Assembly (NCBI RefSeq): GCF_001279005.1
Contig: NZ_LGCN01000204.1
Span: 5,022 to 69,021 of the forward strand
Reading direction: 5' to 3'
DNA from: Streptomyces caelestis
GTDB taxonomy: Bacteria > Actinomycetota > Actinomycetes > Streptomycetales > Streptomycetaceae
Length of the DNA: 64,000 nt
This document shows, one piece after another, positions 8,812-18,428 of this stretch (position 1 is the stretch's first letter; each line of letters starts with the position of its first letter). The notes beneath the pieces were generated by a model. That model did no database searches. It had not been told where the DNA came from and was given only the letters and a program-made list of their open reading frames with translations. Both the position numbers and the translations under genes were made by a program.

Positions 8812-9969
8812 TTACGGCAGGTTGCGGGCCATCACGATCCGCTGGACTTGGTTCGTGCCTTCATAAATCTGCGTGATCTTCGCGTCGCGCATCATGCGCT
8901 CGACCGGGTAGTCGCGGGTGTAGCCGTAGCCGCCGAGGAGCTGGACGGCGTCCGTGGTGACCTCCATGGCGACGTCGGAGGCGAAGCACTTCGCCGCGGC
9001 GCCCTGGAAGGTCAGGTCGGCGTCGCCGCGCTCGGACTTGGCCGCGGCGGCGTACGTCAGCTGGCGGGCGGCCTCTATCTTCATGGCCATGTCGGCGAGC
9101 ATGAACTGGACGCCCTGGAAGTCGGCGATCGGCTTGCCGAACTGCTTGCGCTCCTTGACGTAGCCCTTGGCGTAGTCGAGGGCGCCCTGGGCGATGCCGA
9201 GGGCCTGCGCGGCGATGGTGATGCGGGTGTGGTCCAGGGTCCTCATCGCCGTGGCGAAGCCGGTGCCCTCCTCGCCGATCATGCGGTCGGCGGGGATGCG
9301 GACGTTGTCGAGGTAGACCTCGCGGGTCGGGGAGCCCTTGATGCCGAGCTTCTTCTCCGGGGCGCCGAAGGAGACGCCCTCGTCGGACTTCTCGACGACG
9401 AAGGCGGAGATGCCCTTCGAGCGCTTGGCGGGGTCGGTGACGGCCATCACCGTGTAGTACTCGGACTCGCCGGCGTTGGTGATCCAGCGCTTCACGCCGT
9501 TGAGGACGTAGGCGTCGCCGTCGCGGACCGCCCTGGTCTTCATGCCGGCCGCGTCGGAGCCCGCGTCGGGCTCGGAGAGGCAGTACGAGAACATCGCGTC
9601 GCCCTTGGCGAGCGGGGTCATGTACTTCTTCTTCAGCGCCTCGGAGCCCGAGAGGATGACCGGCAGCGAGCCCAGCTTGTTCACGGCGGGGATGAGGGAG
9701 GAGGACGCGCAGACGCGGGCCACCTCCTCGATCACGATGACCGTCGCGAGGGCGTCCGCGCCGGCGCCGCCGTACTCCTCGGGGACGTGGACGGCGTGCA
9801 GGTCGTTCGCGACCAGCGCGTCGAGGGCCTCCTGCGGGAAGCGGGCCTCCTCGTCCACCGCGGCGGCGTACGGCGCGATCTTCGCCTCGGCCAGTGAGCG
9901 GACGGCGTCGCGGAGCATGTCGTGCTCCTCGGACGGGCGGTACAGGTCGAAGTCAGCCGATCCGGCCAA
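8812..9969 (-). CDS. acyl-CoA dehydrogenase
   Basis: 385 residues, full length for the FAD-dependent family that makes the first oxidation in beta-oxidation or branched-chain acyl-CoA breakdown. Signatures: YCLSEPDAGSDAAGMKT in the FAD/substrate loop, RWITNAGESEYY, and near the end LLGGYGYTRDYPVERMMRDA followed by QIYEGTNQVQR, which holds the catalytic Glu of short-chain enzymes. The start is TTG at 9969 with a GAGAG site; an in-frame stop lies just upstream, so a longer protein is excluded. Overlapping inverted repeats at 10008-10027 sit in the promoter region. Substrate is not determinable. Confidence 0.93.
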   Translation of the reverse strand: MAGSADFDLYRPSEEHDMLRDAVRSLAEAKIAPYAAAVDEEARFPQEALDALVANDLHAVHVPEEYGGAGADALATVIVIEEVARVCASSSLIPAVNKLGSLPVILSGSEALKKKYMTPLAKGDAMFSYCLSEPDAGSDAAGMKTRAVRDGDAYVLNGVKRWITNAGESEYYTVMAVTDPAKRSKGISAFVVEKSDEGVSFGAPEKKLGIKGSPTREVYLDNVRIPADRMIGEEGTGFATAMRTLDHTRITIAAQALGIAQGALDYAKGYVKERKQFGKPIADFQGVQFMLADMAMKIEAARQLTYAAAAKSERGDADLTFQGAAAKCFASDVAMEVTTDAVQLLGGYGYTRDYPVERMMRDAKITQIYEGTNQVQRIVMARNLP

Positions 9970-10007
9970 GGTCTCTCACGCTCCAAAACACTGCGATGCT
10001 GATCACG

Positions 10008-10027
10008 CTAACTACCGTTAAGTAACT
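10008..10027. promoter_or_regulatory. candidate operator upstream of acyl-CoA dehydrogenase
   Basis: CTAAC-TACC-GTTAA at 10008-10021 overlaps GTTA-AG-TAAC at 10017-10026, two interlocking inverted repeats in a locally AT-rich segment 39-58 bases upstream of the dehydrogenase start. TetR-type regulators of fatty-acid genes bind sites of this form, but no such regulator gene lies in the window. Confidence 0.5.
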
Positions 10028-10150
10028 CAAATGTTAGGCCTTCACCGGCGTCCGTGGATAGGTGAGCTGGACGACAGGCCGCCGAGGACGTTCCGGGGCC
10101 CCCGGTTATGCTCGGGCCCGCACTGCATGCCGCACACCCCTGGAGCACTC

Positions 10151-11494
10151 ATGGCCCTCAAGATCACCGTGATCGGCACCGGTTATCTCGGTGCGACCCA
10201 CGCGGCGGCCATGGCGGAGCTGGGGTTCGAGGTGCTGGGTCTCGACGTCGTGCCGGAGAAGATCGACACGCTCCGGCGCGGTGAGGTCCCGATGTACGAG
10301 CCGGGGCTCGAGGAGCTGCTGCGCAAGCACGTCGCCGGGATCGAGGGGTCCAGCGGGCGGCTGCGGTTCACGATGGACTGGGCCGAGGCGGGCGAGTTCG
10401 GCGACGTCCACTTCGTGTGCGTGAACACCCCGCAGCGGCACGGGGAGTACGCGTGCGACATGTCGTACGTCGACTCCGCGATCGCCTCGCTCGCGCCGCA
10501 CCTGAAGGGTCCCGCGCTGGTCGTGGGCAAGTCGACGGTGCCCGTCGGCTCGGCCGACCGGCTGGCCGCCTACCTGGCCGAGCACGCCCCGGCCGGCCAG
10601 GACGCGGAGCTGGCGTGGAACCCGGAGTTCCTGCGCGAGGGGTTCGCCGTGCGCGACACGCTGCACCCGGACCGGGTCGTGGTGGGCGTGCGCAGCGAGC
10701 GGGCGGAGAAGGTGCTGCGGGAGGTGTACGCCACGCCGGTCGAGGAGGGAACGCCGTTCGTGGTGACCGACTTCGCGACCGCGGAGCTGGTGAAGACCTC
10801 GGCGAACTCCTTCCTGGCCACGAAGATCTCGTTCATCAACGCGATGGCCGAGGTGTGCGAGGCCGCGGACGGTGACGTCGCCAAGCTGGCGGAGGCCATC
10901 GGCTACGACGACCGGATCGGCGCGAAGTTCCTGCGGGCCGGGATCGGTTTCGGCGGCGGCTGCCTGCCGAAGGACATCCGGGCGTTCATGGCGCGCGCCG
11001 GCGAGCTGGGCGCGGACCAGGCGCTGACGTTCCTGCGGGAGATCGACTCGATCAACATGCGCCAGCGCGGCCGGATGGTGGAGCTGACGAGACAGGCTCT
11101 GGGCGGCGGGTCGTTCCTGGGCAAGCGGGTGGCGGTGCTGGGCGCGACCTTCAAGCCGGACTCGGACGACGTCCGGGACTCGCCGGCGCTGAACGTGGCC
11201 GGGCAGATCCATCTGCAGGGCGGCCAGGTCACGGTGTACGACCCGAAGGGCATGGGCAACGCCCGCAGTCTCTTCCCGACCCTGGGGTACGCCGACTCGG
11301 CGCTGGGGGCGGTGCGCGGCGCGGACGTCGTGCTGCACCTGACGGAGTGGCGGGAGTTCCGCGAGCTGGACCCGGCGGCGCTGGGCGAGGTGGCGTCCCA
11401 GCGGCTGATCCTCGACGGGCGCAACGCGCTCGACCCGGAGGAGTGGCGGCGGGCCGGCTGGCGCTACCGCGCGATGGGGCGCCCCACCGCCTAG
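10151..11494 (+). CDS. ugd: UDP-glucose 6-dehydrogenase
   Basis: 447 residues; oxidises UDP-glucose to UDP-glucuronate with two NAD+. The N-terminal Rossmann motif ITVIGTGYLGATHAAAMAELG, the central NPEFLREGFAVRD and the catalytic cysteine in GFGGGCLPKDIRAF are all present, and the C-terminal UDP-binding domain has GATFKPDSDDVRDSPAL. The ATG at 10151 follows GGAG by six bases; the open frame upstream is not conserved coding. With the LCP/glycosyltransferase genes nearby it could supply uronic acid for a wall polymer (inference). A 16-base hairpin ends the transcript. Confidence 0.95.
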   Translation: MALKITVIGTGYLGATHAAAMAELGFEVLGLDVVPEKIDTLRRGEVPMYEPGLEELLRKHVAGIEGSSGRLRFTMDWAEAGEFGDVHFVCVNTPQRHGEYACDMSYVDSAIASLAPHLKGPALVVGKSTVPVGSADRLAAYLAEHAPAGQDAELAWNPEFLREGFAVRDTLHPDRVVVGVRSERAEKVLREVYATPVEEGTPFVVTDFATAELVKTSANSFLATKISFINAMAEVCEAADGDVAKLAEAIGYDDRIGAKFLRAGIGFGGGCLPKDIRAFMARAGELGADQALTFLREIDSINMRQRGRMVELTRQALGGGSFLGKRVAVLGATFKPDSDDVRDSPALNVAGQIHLQGGQVTVYDPKGMGNARSLFPTLGYADSALGAVRGADVVLHLTEWREFRELDPAALGEVASQRLILDGRNALDPEEWRRAGWRYRAMGRPTA

Positions 11495-11507
11495 ACGGAA
11501 ACAGGTG

Positions 11508-11546
11508 ACGCCGGTTCGGCCGAGGCTCAGTCGGCCGAACCGGCGT
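11508..11546 (+). terminator. hairpin terminator of ugd
   Basis: Perfect 16-base arms at 11508-11523 and 11531-11546 with a seven-base loop, 13 bases after the ugd stop. Confidence 0.8.
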
Positions 11547-11618
11547 CCTGCCGCATTCTGCCCCACCGGGCGGGTCCGGCGCGCCCGCGCGCCTTTCGCA
11601 CGGGCCCGGCCAGCGCCC

Positions 11619-11671
11619 TGAAGGGGCGCGGGACCGTACCGATGTGCGGCTGCCGCCGCGTGGGCGCGACC
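11619..11671 (+). repeat. dispersed Streptomyces intergenic repeat, copy 1
   Basis: A GGGGCGCGGGACCGT segment followed by TGCGGCTGCCGCCGCGTGGG and GCGCGACC. It closely matches 58062-58112, and more loosely 31146-31195. Elements of this form are scattered in Streptomyces intergenic DNA; the GCGGC...GCCGC core can form a small hairpin. Confidence 0.55.
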
Positions 11672-11728
11672 GGCCGCGACGGCGCCGCGGACGACCGACG
11701 GCACGTCGCCGCTCTCCCGGCGGAGCGC

Positions 11729-12235
11729 TCACGCGCCCTTCGCCCGGTACCGGCGCATCTTCGCGCGGGCCCCGCACACCTGCATGGAGCACCAGCGGCC
11801 GCGGCCGGCGGGGCTGCGGTCGTAGTACGCCCAGAGGCAGTCGGCGGCCTCGCAGGCCTTCAGCCGGTTCCAGGTGCCCGCCGTGACCGCTTCGGCGACG
11901 GCGGCGGCCACGCGGGAGAGCAGGGACCCGTCGTCGACGGGGGCGAGGGCGGCGGAGCCGTCCGCGGTGTCGACGGTGACCACCAGGGGCGCCCGGGCGA
12001 GCAGTTCGCCGAGCGGGGTGACCGCGTGGTGGGGCGGGTGTCCGGCGTGGGCGAGGAGCGTGGCGCGCAGGGACTCGCGCAGTTCGCGGGCGGGGGCGGC
12101 GGTCTCCTCGGTGAGCCCGAAGGGCGCGCGGCCGTCCGCCGTGTCCAGCGCGTCGGCGCCCGACTCGACGTCCAGCGTGTTGACCAGGGCCTGGACCAGG
12201 GCCAGCTTCCCGGGCGGGGCCGCTCTCTCGCTCAT
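11729..12235 (-). CDS. CGNR zinc-finger domain protein (ABATE domain)
   Basis: 168 residues. The C-terminus holds the zinc-finger block CEAADCLWAYYDRS, then RWCSMQVCGARAKMRRYR, which is the CGNR motif with Ala in place of Asn. Four cysteines can bind zinc and the Arg-rich tail suggests nucleic-acid binding. The N-terminal part is the stress-linked ABATE domain (LALVQALVNTLD). The family is treated as putative transcription regulators, with targets unknown here. It is divergent from the two VOC genes, with a 110-bp intergenic space that could hold an operator. Confidence 0.85.
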   Translation of the reverse strand: MSERAAPPGKLALVQALVNTLDVESGADALDTADGRAPFGLTEETAAPARELRESLRATLLAHAGHPPHHAVTPLGELLARAPLVVTVDTADGSAALAPVDDGSLLSRVAAAVAEAVTAGTWNRLKACEAADCLWAYYDRSPAGRGRWCSMQVCGARAKMRRYRAKGA

Positions 12236-12345
12236 GTCTGGACCGTACCTCCCGCTTTTCCCCTTGCGACGTTACCCCTCATAGGGCAGCATGCGGTAAC
12301 GGATACCGGTTGACCGGCTCTGCCGGTAACGATGAGGAGGAAGTC

Positions 12346-12705
12346 ATGCCCGTTGCCAAGGTGGGATCCGTCGTTCTGGACTGTCCGGACCCGCGCGCGC
12401 TGGCCGATTTCTACGCCGGGGTGGTGGGCGGCACCGTGGTGGACGAGGGCGAGTGGGTGGACCTCAAGGTGCCCGGCGGCCCGGTCGTCGCCTTCCAGGC
12501 GTCCCCCGGGTACGCACCGCCGCGGTGGCCGTCGGCCGACGGCTCGCAGCAGTTCCACCTGGACCTGACGGTCGAGGACCTGGACGCGGCCGAGAAGGAG
12601 GTCCTGGCGCTGGGCGCGAGGCCGCTGGACGCGGACGACCGCACGCGGACCTTCCGGGTTTACGCGGATCCGGCCGGGCACCCGTTCTGCCTGTGCGCCG
12701 GCTGA
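12346..12705 (+). CDS. VOC family (glyoxalase-like) protein, first of a tandem pair
   Basis: 119 residues. One glyoxalase/bleomycin-resistance fold: VGSVVLDCPDPRALADFYAG at the start, the QFHLDLTVEDLDAAEKEVLALGA middle and FRVYADPAGHPFCLC at the end. Such proteins form dimers with a metal or ligand pocket; the reaction is not known for this subgroup. The start follows a GAGGAGGA site. The next gene encodes a clearly related copy 25 bases downstream, so the pair arose by tandem duplication. Confidence 0.85.
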   Translation: MPVAKVGSVVLDCPDPRALADFYAGVVGGTVVDEGEWVDLKVPGGPVVAFQASPGYAPPRWPSADGSQQFHLDLTVEDLDAAEKEVLALGARPLDADDRTRTFRVYADPAGHPFCLCAG

Positions 12706-12730
12706 CCCGCTGATCCCCGGAGGATGATCC

Positions 12731-13123
12731 ATGGCCCCCGTGGCCCGTTTCCGTTCCGTCGTTCTCGACTGCCCCGACCCGCGTGAACTGGCCGTCTTCT
12801 ACGCGGCCGTCGGGGGCGGCACGCCCGTGGAGGAGGACCCGGACCGGGTGGTGCTGCAGGTCCCCGCGGGACCCCGGCTCGCCTTCCAGCGGGCGCCGGG
12901 GCACACCCCGCCGAAGTGGCCGAGCGCCGACCACGACTCCCAGCAGTTCCACCTCGACTTCGACGCCGGCGGGACCTGGGAGGAGGTCGACGCGGCCGAG
13001 GAGAAGGTGCTGGCACTGGGGGCGCGGGTGCTGGACCGGGAGGACTCCGAGAGCAAGGGCTTCCGGGTGTACGCCGATCCGGCGGGGCATCCGTTCTGCC
13101 TCTGCCGGATCGAACAGCCCTAG
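12731..13123 (+). CDS. VOC family protein, second of a tandem pair
   Basis: 130 residues, sharing VVLDCPDPRELAVFYAAVGG, SQQFHLDFD and GFRVYADPAGHPFCLCRIEQ with its neighbour. It has an extra insertion (GGTWEEVDAAEEKV) before the second half. GGAGGATGATCC precedes the ATG. It is very likely co-transcribed with the first copy. Function unknown; a small-molecule-binding or resistance role is only family-based. Confidence 0.85.
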   Translation: MAPVARFRSVVLDCPDPRELAVFYAAVGGGTPVEEDPDRVVLQVPAGPRLAFQRAPGHTPPKWPSADHDSQQFHLDFDAGGTWEEVDAAEEKVLALGARVLDREDSESKGFRVYADPAGHPFCLCRIEQP

Positions 13124-13320
13124 CCGTCCGGCCCGGTGGCGCCGGGCCCACAGGGGCGGCGGGGACGGCGGCGGGTCGGGGGCCGGCGTCCGGTTCGCAG
13201 ACGTGCTCGTACGTCTCCGGCGGGGTGCGGACCGTCCTGGAGACCGGCCGTCACGGGCTCCGTACGTCATGCCCCGGCGGTACGGTCGGCGTCGCGCGGA
13301 GCGCCCGCCGGCTTCCCGGT

Positions 13321-13346
13321 GGCCGGGGGCACGGCCGCCCCCGGCC
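13321..13346 (-). terminator. hairpin terminator of the pur-dipeptidase operon
   Basis: GGCCGGGGGC at 13321-13330 pairs with 13337-13346 across a six-base loop, immediately after the dipeptidase stop on the minus strand. Confidence 0.65.
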
Positions 13347-13351
13347 GCCCT

Positions 13352-14530
13352 TCAGCCGTCCAGCGACTCGAGCGTGGCGTGGGACGGCGCCCGGGTCTCC
13401 TGGAGGCTCCGGGCCACGTCCTCCGCGGCGCCCAGCACCCGTACCGCGTTCTTCCAGGTGAGCTTGGCCAGGTCGGTCCTCGACCAGCCGCGGTCGAGGA
13501 GCTCGGCGATCAGGTTCGGGTAGCAGGAGACGTCGCCGAGGCCGTCGGGGGTGAAGGCCGTGCCGTCGTAGTCGCCGCCGATGCCGAGGTGGTCGACGCC
13601 GGCGACCTCGCGCATGTGGTCGAGGTGGTCGGCCACGGTGGACACGGTGGCGACCGGGCGCGGGTGGGTCTCCTCGAAGGCGCGGTGGACCTTCATCCCC
13701 TCGGCGGTGGTGTCGAGGTGGTGGAAGCCGTGCGCGCGCATGTTCTCGTCGGCCGCGGCGGTCCAGTCGACGGCCGCCTGGAGCACGAACTTCGGCACGA
13801 ACGTCACCATCGCGACGCCGCCGTTGGCGGGCAGCCGCTCCAGGACGTCGTCCGGGATGTTGCGCGGGTGGTCGCAGACCGCGCGGGCGGAGGAGTGGGA
13901 GAAGATCACCGGCGCGGAGGTGGCGTCCAGCGCGTCCCGCATGGTCGTCGCGGCGACGTGGGAGAGGTCGACCAGCATGCCGAGCCGGTTCATCTCCCGC
14001 ACCACCTCGCGGCCGAAGGCCGACAGTCCGCCCACGCCGGGCTCGTCGGTCGCCGAGTCCGCCCAGGCCACGTTGAAGTTGTGGGTGAGGGTCAGGTAGC
14101 GGACGCCGAGGTCGTACAACCCGCGCAGGGTGCCGAGGGAGTTCGCGATGGAGTGGCCGCCCTCCGCCCCCATGAGGGAGGCGATACGGCCCTGGCCGCG
14201 CGCGGCCTCCATGTCGGCGGCGGTCAGCGCGGGCGCCAGCTCCCGCGGGTGACGGGCCAGCAGCCGACGTACGCAGTCGATCTGTTCCAGCGTGGCCGGC
14301 ACCGGGTCGGGCCGGTCCGCGCGGACGTACACCGACCAGAACTGCGCGCCGACCCCGCCCGCGCGCAGCCGGGGTATGTCGGTGTGCAGGTGGGCGGACT
14401 GGTCGCCGGCGATGTCGCGGGCGCCGAGGTCGTAGCGGACCTGTTCGCGCAGCGCCCACGGCAGGTCGTTGTGCCCGTCGACGACGGGGAACTCGGCCAG
14501 CAGCGCGCGGGCGTCGTCGAGGGACGTCAT
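13352..14530 (-). CDS. membrane-dipeptidase family (M19) zinc dipeptidase
   Basis: 392 residues from ATG 14530. [17 protein letters not shown] carries the His-x-Asp metal ligands of renal-dipeptidase-like enzymes; [13 protein letters not shown] holds the bridging Glu region, and [26 protein letters not shown] and [10 protein letters not shown] the remaining ligands. The S. coelicolor homologue Sco3058 has been studied as the closest bacterial relative of human renal dipeptidase and binds two zinc ions. There is no signal peptide, so it is cytosolic. A GTG at 14548 overlaps the purE stop as GTGA and would add six residues by coupled translation. Third gene of purK-purE-dipeptidase. Confidence 0.92.
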   Translation of the reverse strand: MTSLDDARALLAEFPVVDGHNDLPWALREQVRYDLGARDIAGDQSAHLHTDIPRLRAGGVGAQFWSVYVRADRPDPVPATLEQIDCVRRLLARHPRELAPALTAADMEAARGQGRIASLMGAEGGHSIANSLGTLRGLYDLGVRYLTLTHNFNVAWADSATDEPGVGGLSAFGREVVREMNRLGMLVDLSHVAATTMRDALDATSAPVIFSHSSARAVCDHPRNIPDDVLERLPANGGVAMVTFVPKFVLQAAVDWTAAADENMRAHGFHHLDTTAEGMKVHRAFEETHPRPVATVSTVADHLDHMREVAGVDHLGIGGDYDGTAFTPDGLGDVSCYPNLIAELLDRGWSRTDLAKLTWKNAVRVLGAAEDVARSLQETRAPSHATLESLDG

Positions 14531-14544
14531 GGCACCCGCCCCGC

Positions 14545-15069
14545 TCACTTGCCGAAGCCGAAGCCGTTGCCGGAGCCCTCGGCCTTGGCGCGCAGCCGCC
14601 TGCCCTTCTCGGTGGCCTGGTCGTTCAGCTCCTGCTGGAACTCCCGCATGCGGCCGAGGAGTTCCTCGTCATGGGCGGCGAGGATACGGGCCGCGAGCAG
14701 GCCCGCGTTGCGGGCGCCGGCCACCGAGACGGTGGCGACCGGGACGCCGGCCGGCATCTGCACGATGGACAGCAGGGAGTCCATGCCGTCGAGGTACTTC
14801 AGCGGGACGGGCACGCCGATGACGGGCAGCGGGGTGACGGAGGCGAGCATGCCGGGCAGGTGGGCGGCGCCGCCCGCGCCCGCGATGATCACCTTGAGCC
14901 CCCGGTCCGCGGCCTGCTCGCCGTACGCGATCATCTCGCGGGGCATGCGGTGCGCGGAGACGACGTCGACCTCGTAGGCGACCTCGAACTCGTCGAGGGC
15001 CTTGGCGGCCGCCTCCATGACGGGCCAGTCGGAGTCCGAACCCATGACGATGCCGACAACGGGACTCAT
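14545..15069 (-). CDS. purE: N5-carboxyaminoimidazole ribonucleotide mutase
   Basis: 174 residues. Purine biosynthesis: PurE moves the carboxylate of N5-CAIR to give CAIR. The class I signature is plain: [26 protein letters not shown] with the catalytic His, and [14 protein letters not shown]. Its ATG overlaps the purK stop by four bases (ATGA at 15066-15069), so the two are translated together. The Gly/Lys tail after residue 160 is not part of the fold. Confidence 0.97.
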   Translation of the reverse strand: MSPVVGIVMGSDSDWPVMEAAAKALDEFEVAYEVDVVSAHRMPREMIAYGEQAADRGLKVIIAGAGGAAHLPGMLASVTPLPVIGVPVPLKYLDGMDSLLSIVQMPAGVPVATVSVAGARNAGLLAARILAAHDEELLGRMREFQQELNDQATEKGRRLRAKAEGSGNGFGFGK

Positions 15070-16205
15070 TCGGTGATCGTGCCTCTCAGGTAGCCGGCTG
15101 CGTGACGGGCGCGCTCCAGCACGTCGTCCAGGTCGTCGCCGTAAGTGTTGACGTGGCCCACCTTGCGGCCGGGCTTCACGTCCTTGCCGTACATGTGGAT
15201 CTTCAGCTGGGGGTCGCGGGCCATGCAGTGCAGGTACGCGGAGTACATGTCCGGGTAGTCGCCGCCGAGGACGTTGACCATGACCGTCCACTTCGCGCGC
15301 GGGCGGGGGTCGCCGAGCGGGAGGTCGAGGACGGCGCGGACGTGGTTGGCGAACTGCGAGGTGATCGCGCCGTCCATGGACCAGTGTCCGGAGTTGTGCG
15401 GGCGCATCGCGAGCTCGTTGACGAGGATGCGGCCGTCGCGGGTCTGGAACAGCTCGACCGCGAGGTGGCCGACGACGCCGAGTTCCTTGGCGATGTTCAG
15501 CGCCATCTCCTCGGCCTTCAGCGCGAGGTCCTCGGCGAGGCCGGGGGCGGGCGCGATCACCGTGTCGCAGACGCCGTTCACCTGCCGCGACTCGACGACG
15601 GGGTAGGCGACGGCCTGTCCGTGCGGGGAGCGGACCACGTTGGCGGCCAGCTCGCGCACGAAGTCGACCTTCTCCTCGGCGAGGACGGCGACACCCGCCC
15701 TGAACGGCTCGGCCGCCTCCTCGGCGGAGTCGACGACCCACACGCCCTTGCCGTCGTAACCGCCGCGGACCGTCTTGAGGACGACCGGGAAGCCGTCGCC
15801 CTCCGCCGCGAACGCCGTCACGTCCTCGGGGTCGGCGACGATGCGGTGCCGCGGGCACGGCACGCCGATCGCGTCGAGCTTCGCGCGCATCACGCCCTTG
15901 TCCTGGGCGTGCACCAGCGCGTCGGGGCCCGGGCGGACGGGGATGCCGTCCGCCTCCAGGGCCCTGAGGTGCTCGGTGGGCACGTGCTCGTGGTCGAAGG
16001 TGATCACGTCGCAGCCGCGCGCGAACGCGCGCAGCGTCTCCAGGTCGCGGTAGTCGCCGACGACGACGTCGCCGACGACCTGCGCCGCGGAATCCTGCGG
16101 AGTGTCACTGAGGAGCTTGAACCTGATGCCGAACGGGATGCCCGCCTCGTGTGTCATACGAGCGAGCTGGCCACCGCCGACCATGCCGACTACCGGGAAC
16201 GTCAC
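15066..16205 (-). CDS. purK: 5-(carboxyamino)imidazole ribonucleotide synthase
   Basis: 379 residues from the GTG at 16205; an in-frame upstream extension lacks PurK similarity. ATP-grasp enzyme that carboxylates AIR with bicarbonate and [21 protein letters not shown] opens the pre-ATP-grasp domain; [18 protein letters not shown] is the ATP-binding loop, and [19 protein letters not shown] the Mg/active-site segment. First gene of the operon with purE and the dipeptidase. It is divergent from the GtrA-like gene at 16356. Confidence 0.96.
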   Translation of the reverse strand: MTFPVVGMVGGGQLARMTHEAGIPFGIRFKLLSDTPQDSAAQVVGDVVVGDYRDLETLRAFARGCDVITFDHEHVPTEHLRALEADGIPVRPGPDALVHAQDKGVMRAKLDAIGVPCPRHRIVADPEDVTAFAAEGDGFPVVLKTVRGGYDGKGVWVVDSAEEAAEPFRAGVAVLAEEKVDFVRELAANVVRSPHGQAVAYPVVESRQVNGVCDTVIAPAPGLAEDLALKAEEMALNIAKELGVVGHLAVELFQTRDGRILVNELAMRPHNSGHWSMDGAITSQFANHVRAVLDLPLGDPRPRAKWTVMVNVLGGDYPDMYSAYLHCMARDPQLKIHMYGKDVKPGRKVGHVNTYGDDLDDVLERARHAAGYLRGTITE

Positions 16206-16355
16206 GCCCCCAGGGTATCGGCCGAGCCACCGTGGCCGATTTACCGGTCCCCCGGACGGGCCGCGGCCGGGATCCTCGTCCGCAGGAAGATCGCGGGGAC
16301 GGGTGGTTAGCATGGTCTGATTGACGCCGACCGAGGGACGGGGGTCAGCACGACC

Positions 16356-16898
16356 ATGGGACGCGGTTCCTCAGGGCCTCCGACCACGGCCCCGGCACCG
16401 CCTCCGCGCGGCGGTGTGCGGGAGCGGTTCGACCGGCTCGTCCGTGAGGTGGCGAAGTTCGGCGCGGTCGGCGGAGCCGGCCTGCTGGTCAACCTCCTCG
16501 TGTTCAACCTGGTCCGGCAGGTGACGGACCTCCAGGTGGTGCGGGCGAGCGTCATAGCGACCGTCGTCGCGATCGTCTTCAACTACATCGGCTTCCGCTA
16601 CTTCGCCTACCGGGACCGCGACAGGTCCGGGCGCACCCGGGAGATGTCGCTGTTCCTGCTGTTCAGCGTGGCCGGCCTGGTGATCGAGAACGGCGTGCTG
16701 TACACGGCGACGTACGGCTTCGGCTGGGACAGCCCGCTGCAGAGCAACATCTTCAAGTTCTTCGGCATCGGTGTGGCGACCCTGTTCCGCTTCTGGTCGT
16801 ACCGCACCTGGGTGTTCCGCGCGCTGCCGGCCCGGGAGCCGGTGACGCGGGGCGCCGCGCGCCCCGAGGGCTCCCGCGCGACGCAGCGCGTGCTGTAG
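16356..16898 (+). CDS. GtrA family membrane protein
   Basis: 180 residues with four hydrophobic helices: FGAVGGAGLLVNLLVFNLV, ASVIATVVAIVFNYIGFRYF, SLFLLFSVAGLVIENGVLY and FFGIGVATLFRFWSYRTWVF. This is the GtrA/DPMS fold. Family members help flip or bind polyprenyl-linked sugars for wall or surface glycan assembly. NYIGFRYFAYR and FRFWSYRTWVF are the usual conserved ends. The Pro-rich N-terminus and Arg-rich C-terminus are cytoplasmic. The window's LCP and GT genes make a glycan role plausible, but no partner is adjacent. Confidence 0.88.
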   Translation: MGRGSSGPPTTAPAPPPRGGVRERFDRLVREVAKFGAVGGAGLLVNLLVFNLVRQVTDLQVVRASVIATVVAIVFNYIGFRYFAYRDRDRSGRTREMSLFLLFSVAGLVIENGVLYTATYGFGWDSPLQSNIFKFFGIGVATLFRFWSYRTWVFRALPAREPVTRGAARPEGSRATQRVL

Positions 16899-16969
16899 GG
16901 CCTGCCCGGCGGACCATGCCGGAGACGCGGGGCCCGACACACATCCGCGGCATTGCCGTCGGTTGCCGG

Positions 16970-17011
16970 CTCCCCCACGCTCGGCTTCGCTCGCGCGGGA
17001 GGGGCCCCCAT
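16970..17011. repeat. Streptomyces-type intergenic GC hairpin element
   Basis: CTCCCCCACGCTCGGC followed by TTCGCTCGCGCGGGAGGGGC gives imperfect CTCCC/GGGAG arms. This form recurs between Streptomyces genes and may act as a terminator between gtrA and the convergent kinase gene. Confidence 0.4.
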
Positions 17012-17120
17012 CGCGTCGACGCCCTCCTCCGCCTCGCAGGCGCACGCACCAGGCCCCGCTCACCCGTGCTTCGAAGCGCCGCCGGTCTCCTCCGTTTTCC
17101 CGCCGGACAGGCCTTGGCCG

Positions 17121-18395
17121 TCAGCGCACCGTCCGGCGGGACTCGTCGTCCGGGGACTTCTGCGGGGGTGTGCGGGAGAGGAACAGGCCGAAGACGGCCG
17201 GACTGGCCTGGAGCATCTCCAGCCGACCGCCGTCCGCCTCCGCCAGGTCGCGGGCGACGGCGAGGCCGATGCCGGTGGAGTTGTGGCCGCTGATCGCCCG
17301 TTCGAAGATCCGCGAGCCCAGGTCGGCGGGGACGCCCGGACCCTCGTCGGTGACCTCGACGACCACCTGGTTGCCGGTGACCCGGGTGCGCAGGGCGACC
17401 GTGCCGCCGCCGTGCATCAGCGAGTTCTCGATCAGCGCGGCCAGCACCTGGGCGACGGCGCCCGGCGTGCCCACCGCCCGCAGCTCCCGTTTGCCGGAGG
17501 TGACGATCGCCCGGCCCGCGCTGCGGTAGGCGGGGCGCCACTCGGCGAGCTGCTGCTTGATGACCTCGTCGAGGTCGAAGGTGACCGCGGAGCCGGTGCG
17601 GGGGTCGCGGGAATTGGTCAGCAGCCGCTCCACCACGTCCGTCAGCCGCTCCACCTGCGCCAGCGCGATCGTCGCCTCCTCCTTCACCGTCTCCAGGTCG
17701 TCGGTGAGGGTGATCTCCTCCAGCCGCATGGACAGGGCGGTGAGGGGCGTGCGCAGCTGGTGGGAGGCGTCGGCGGCCAGCCGCCGCTCCGCGGTCAGCA
17801 TACGGGCGATGCGCTCGGCGGAGCGGTCCAGCACGTCCGCGACCCGGTCCAGCTCGGGAACGCCGTAGCGGCGGTGGCGGGGGCGCGGGTCGCCGGAGCC
17901 GAGGCGCTCGGCGGTCTCCGCGAGGTCGGTCAGCGGGGAGGCGAGCCTGTTGGCCTGGCGGATCGCCAGCAGCACCGCCGCGACCACCGCGAGCAGCGCC
18001 ACCAGGCCGATGATCAGCAGCGTACGGCCGACCTCCCGGGTCACCGAGGAGCGCGGCTCCTGGACGGTGACCGTCTCGCCCTCCTCGCCGGGCGCCGAGC
18101 CGCTGATGACGTCGCCGTCCGGCTTGGCGCCGACCTCGATGGGCGGCTTGCCGGGGATCCGGATGACGGCGTACCGGTCCTCGGTGACCTGGTTGCTGAG
18201 GATCTCGGCGGTGACCTTGTCCTCGACGATCAGCCGGCTGTCGACGATGCTGGCCAGCCGTACCGCCTCGGACTCCACCCGCTCCCTGGCGCTCTCGCTG
18301 ATGGTGCGGGTCTCGACGATGACCAGGGAGACGCCGAAGACGGCGATCACGACGAGCACCACGGCGAGCGTGGACTGGATCAGACGGCGGCGCAT
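17121..18395 (-). CDS. two-component sensor histidine kinase
   Basis: 424 residues. Two membrane helices (about 8-28 and 124-146) enclose a sensor domain of about 95 residues outside the cell. HAMP follows, then the phosphoacceptor box ADASHQLRTPLTALSMRLEE, the N box AALIENSLMHGG, DEGPGVP and GIGLAVARDLAEADGG for ATP. The sensor part has no recognised ligand fold. It lies 33 bases downstream of the response-regulator gene, so the pair is one operon. Signal and target genes are unknown; the divergent peptide transporter at 19620 is a positional candidate only. Confidence 0.93.
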   Translation of the reverse strand: MRRRLIQSTLAVVLVVIAVFGVSLVIVETRTISESARERVESEAVRLASIVDSRLIVEDKVTAEILSNQVTEDRYAVIRIPGKPPIEVGAKPDGDVISGSAPGEEGETVTVQEPRSSVTREVGRTLLIIGLVALLAVVAAVLLAIRQANRLASPLTDLAETAERLGSGDPRPRHRRYGVPELDRVADVLDRSAERIARMLTAERRLAADASHQLRTPLTALSMRLEEITLTDDLETVKEEATIALAQVERLTDVVERLLTNSRDPRTGSAVTFDLDEVIKQQLAEWRPAYRSAGRAIVTSGKRELRAVGTPGAVAQVLAALIENSLMHGGGTVALRTRVTGNQVVVEVTDEGPGVPADLGSRIFERAISGHNSTGIGLAVARDLAEADGGRLEMLQASPAVFGLFLSRTPPQKSPDDESRRTVR

Positions 18396-18428
18396 GTCCT
18401 CTTACTCACTGGCGAACCCCGACGGGGT

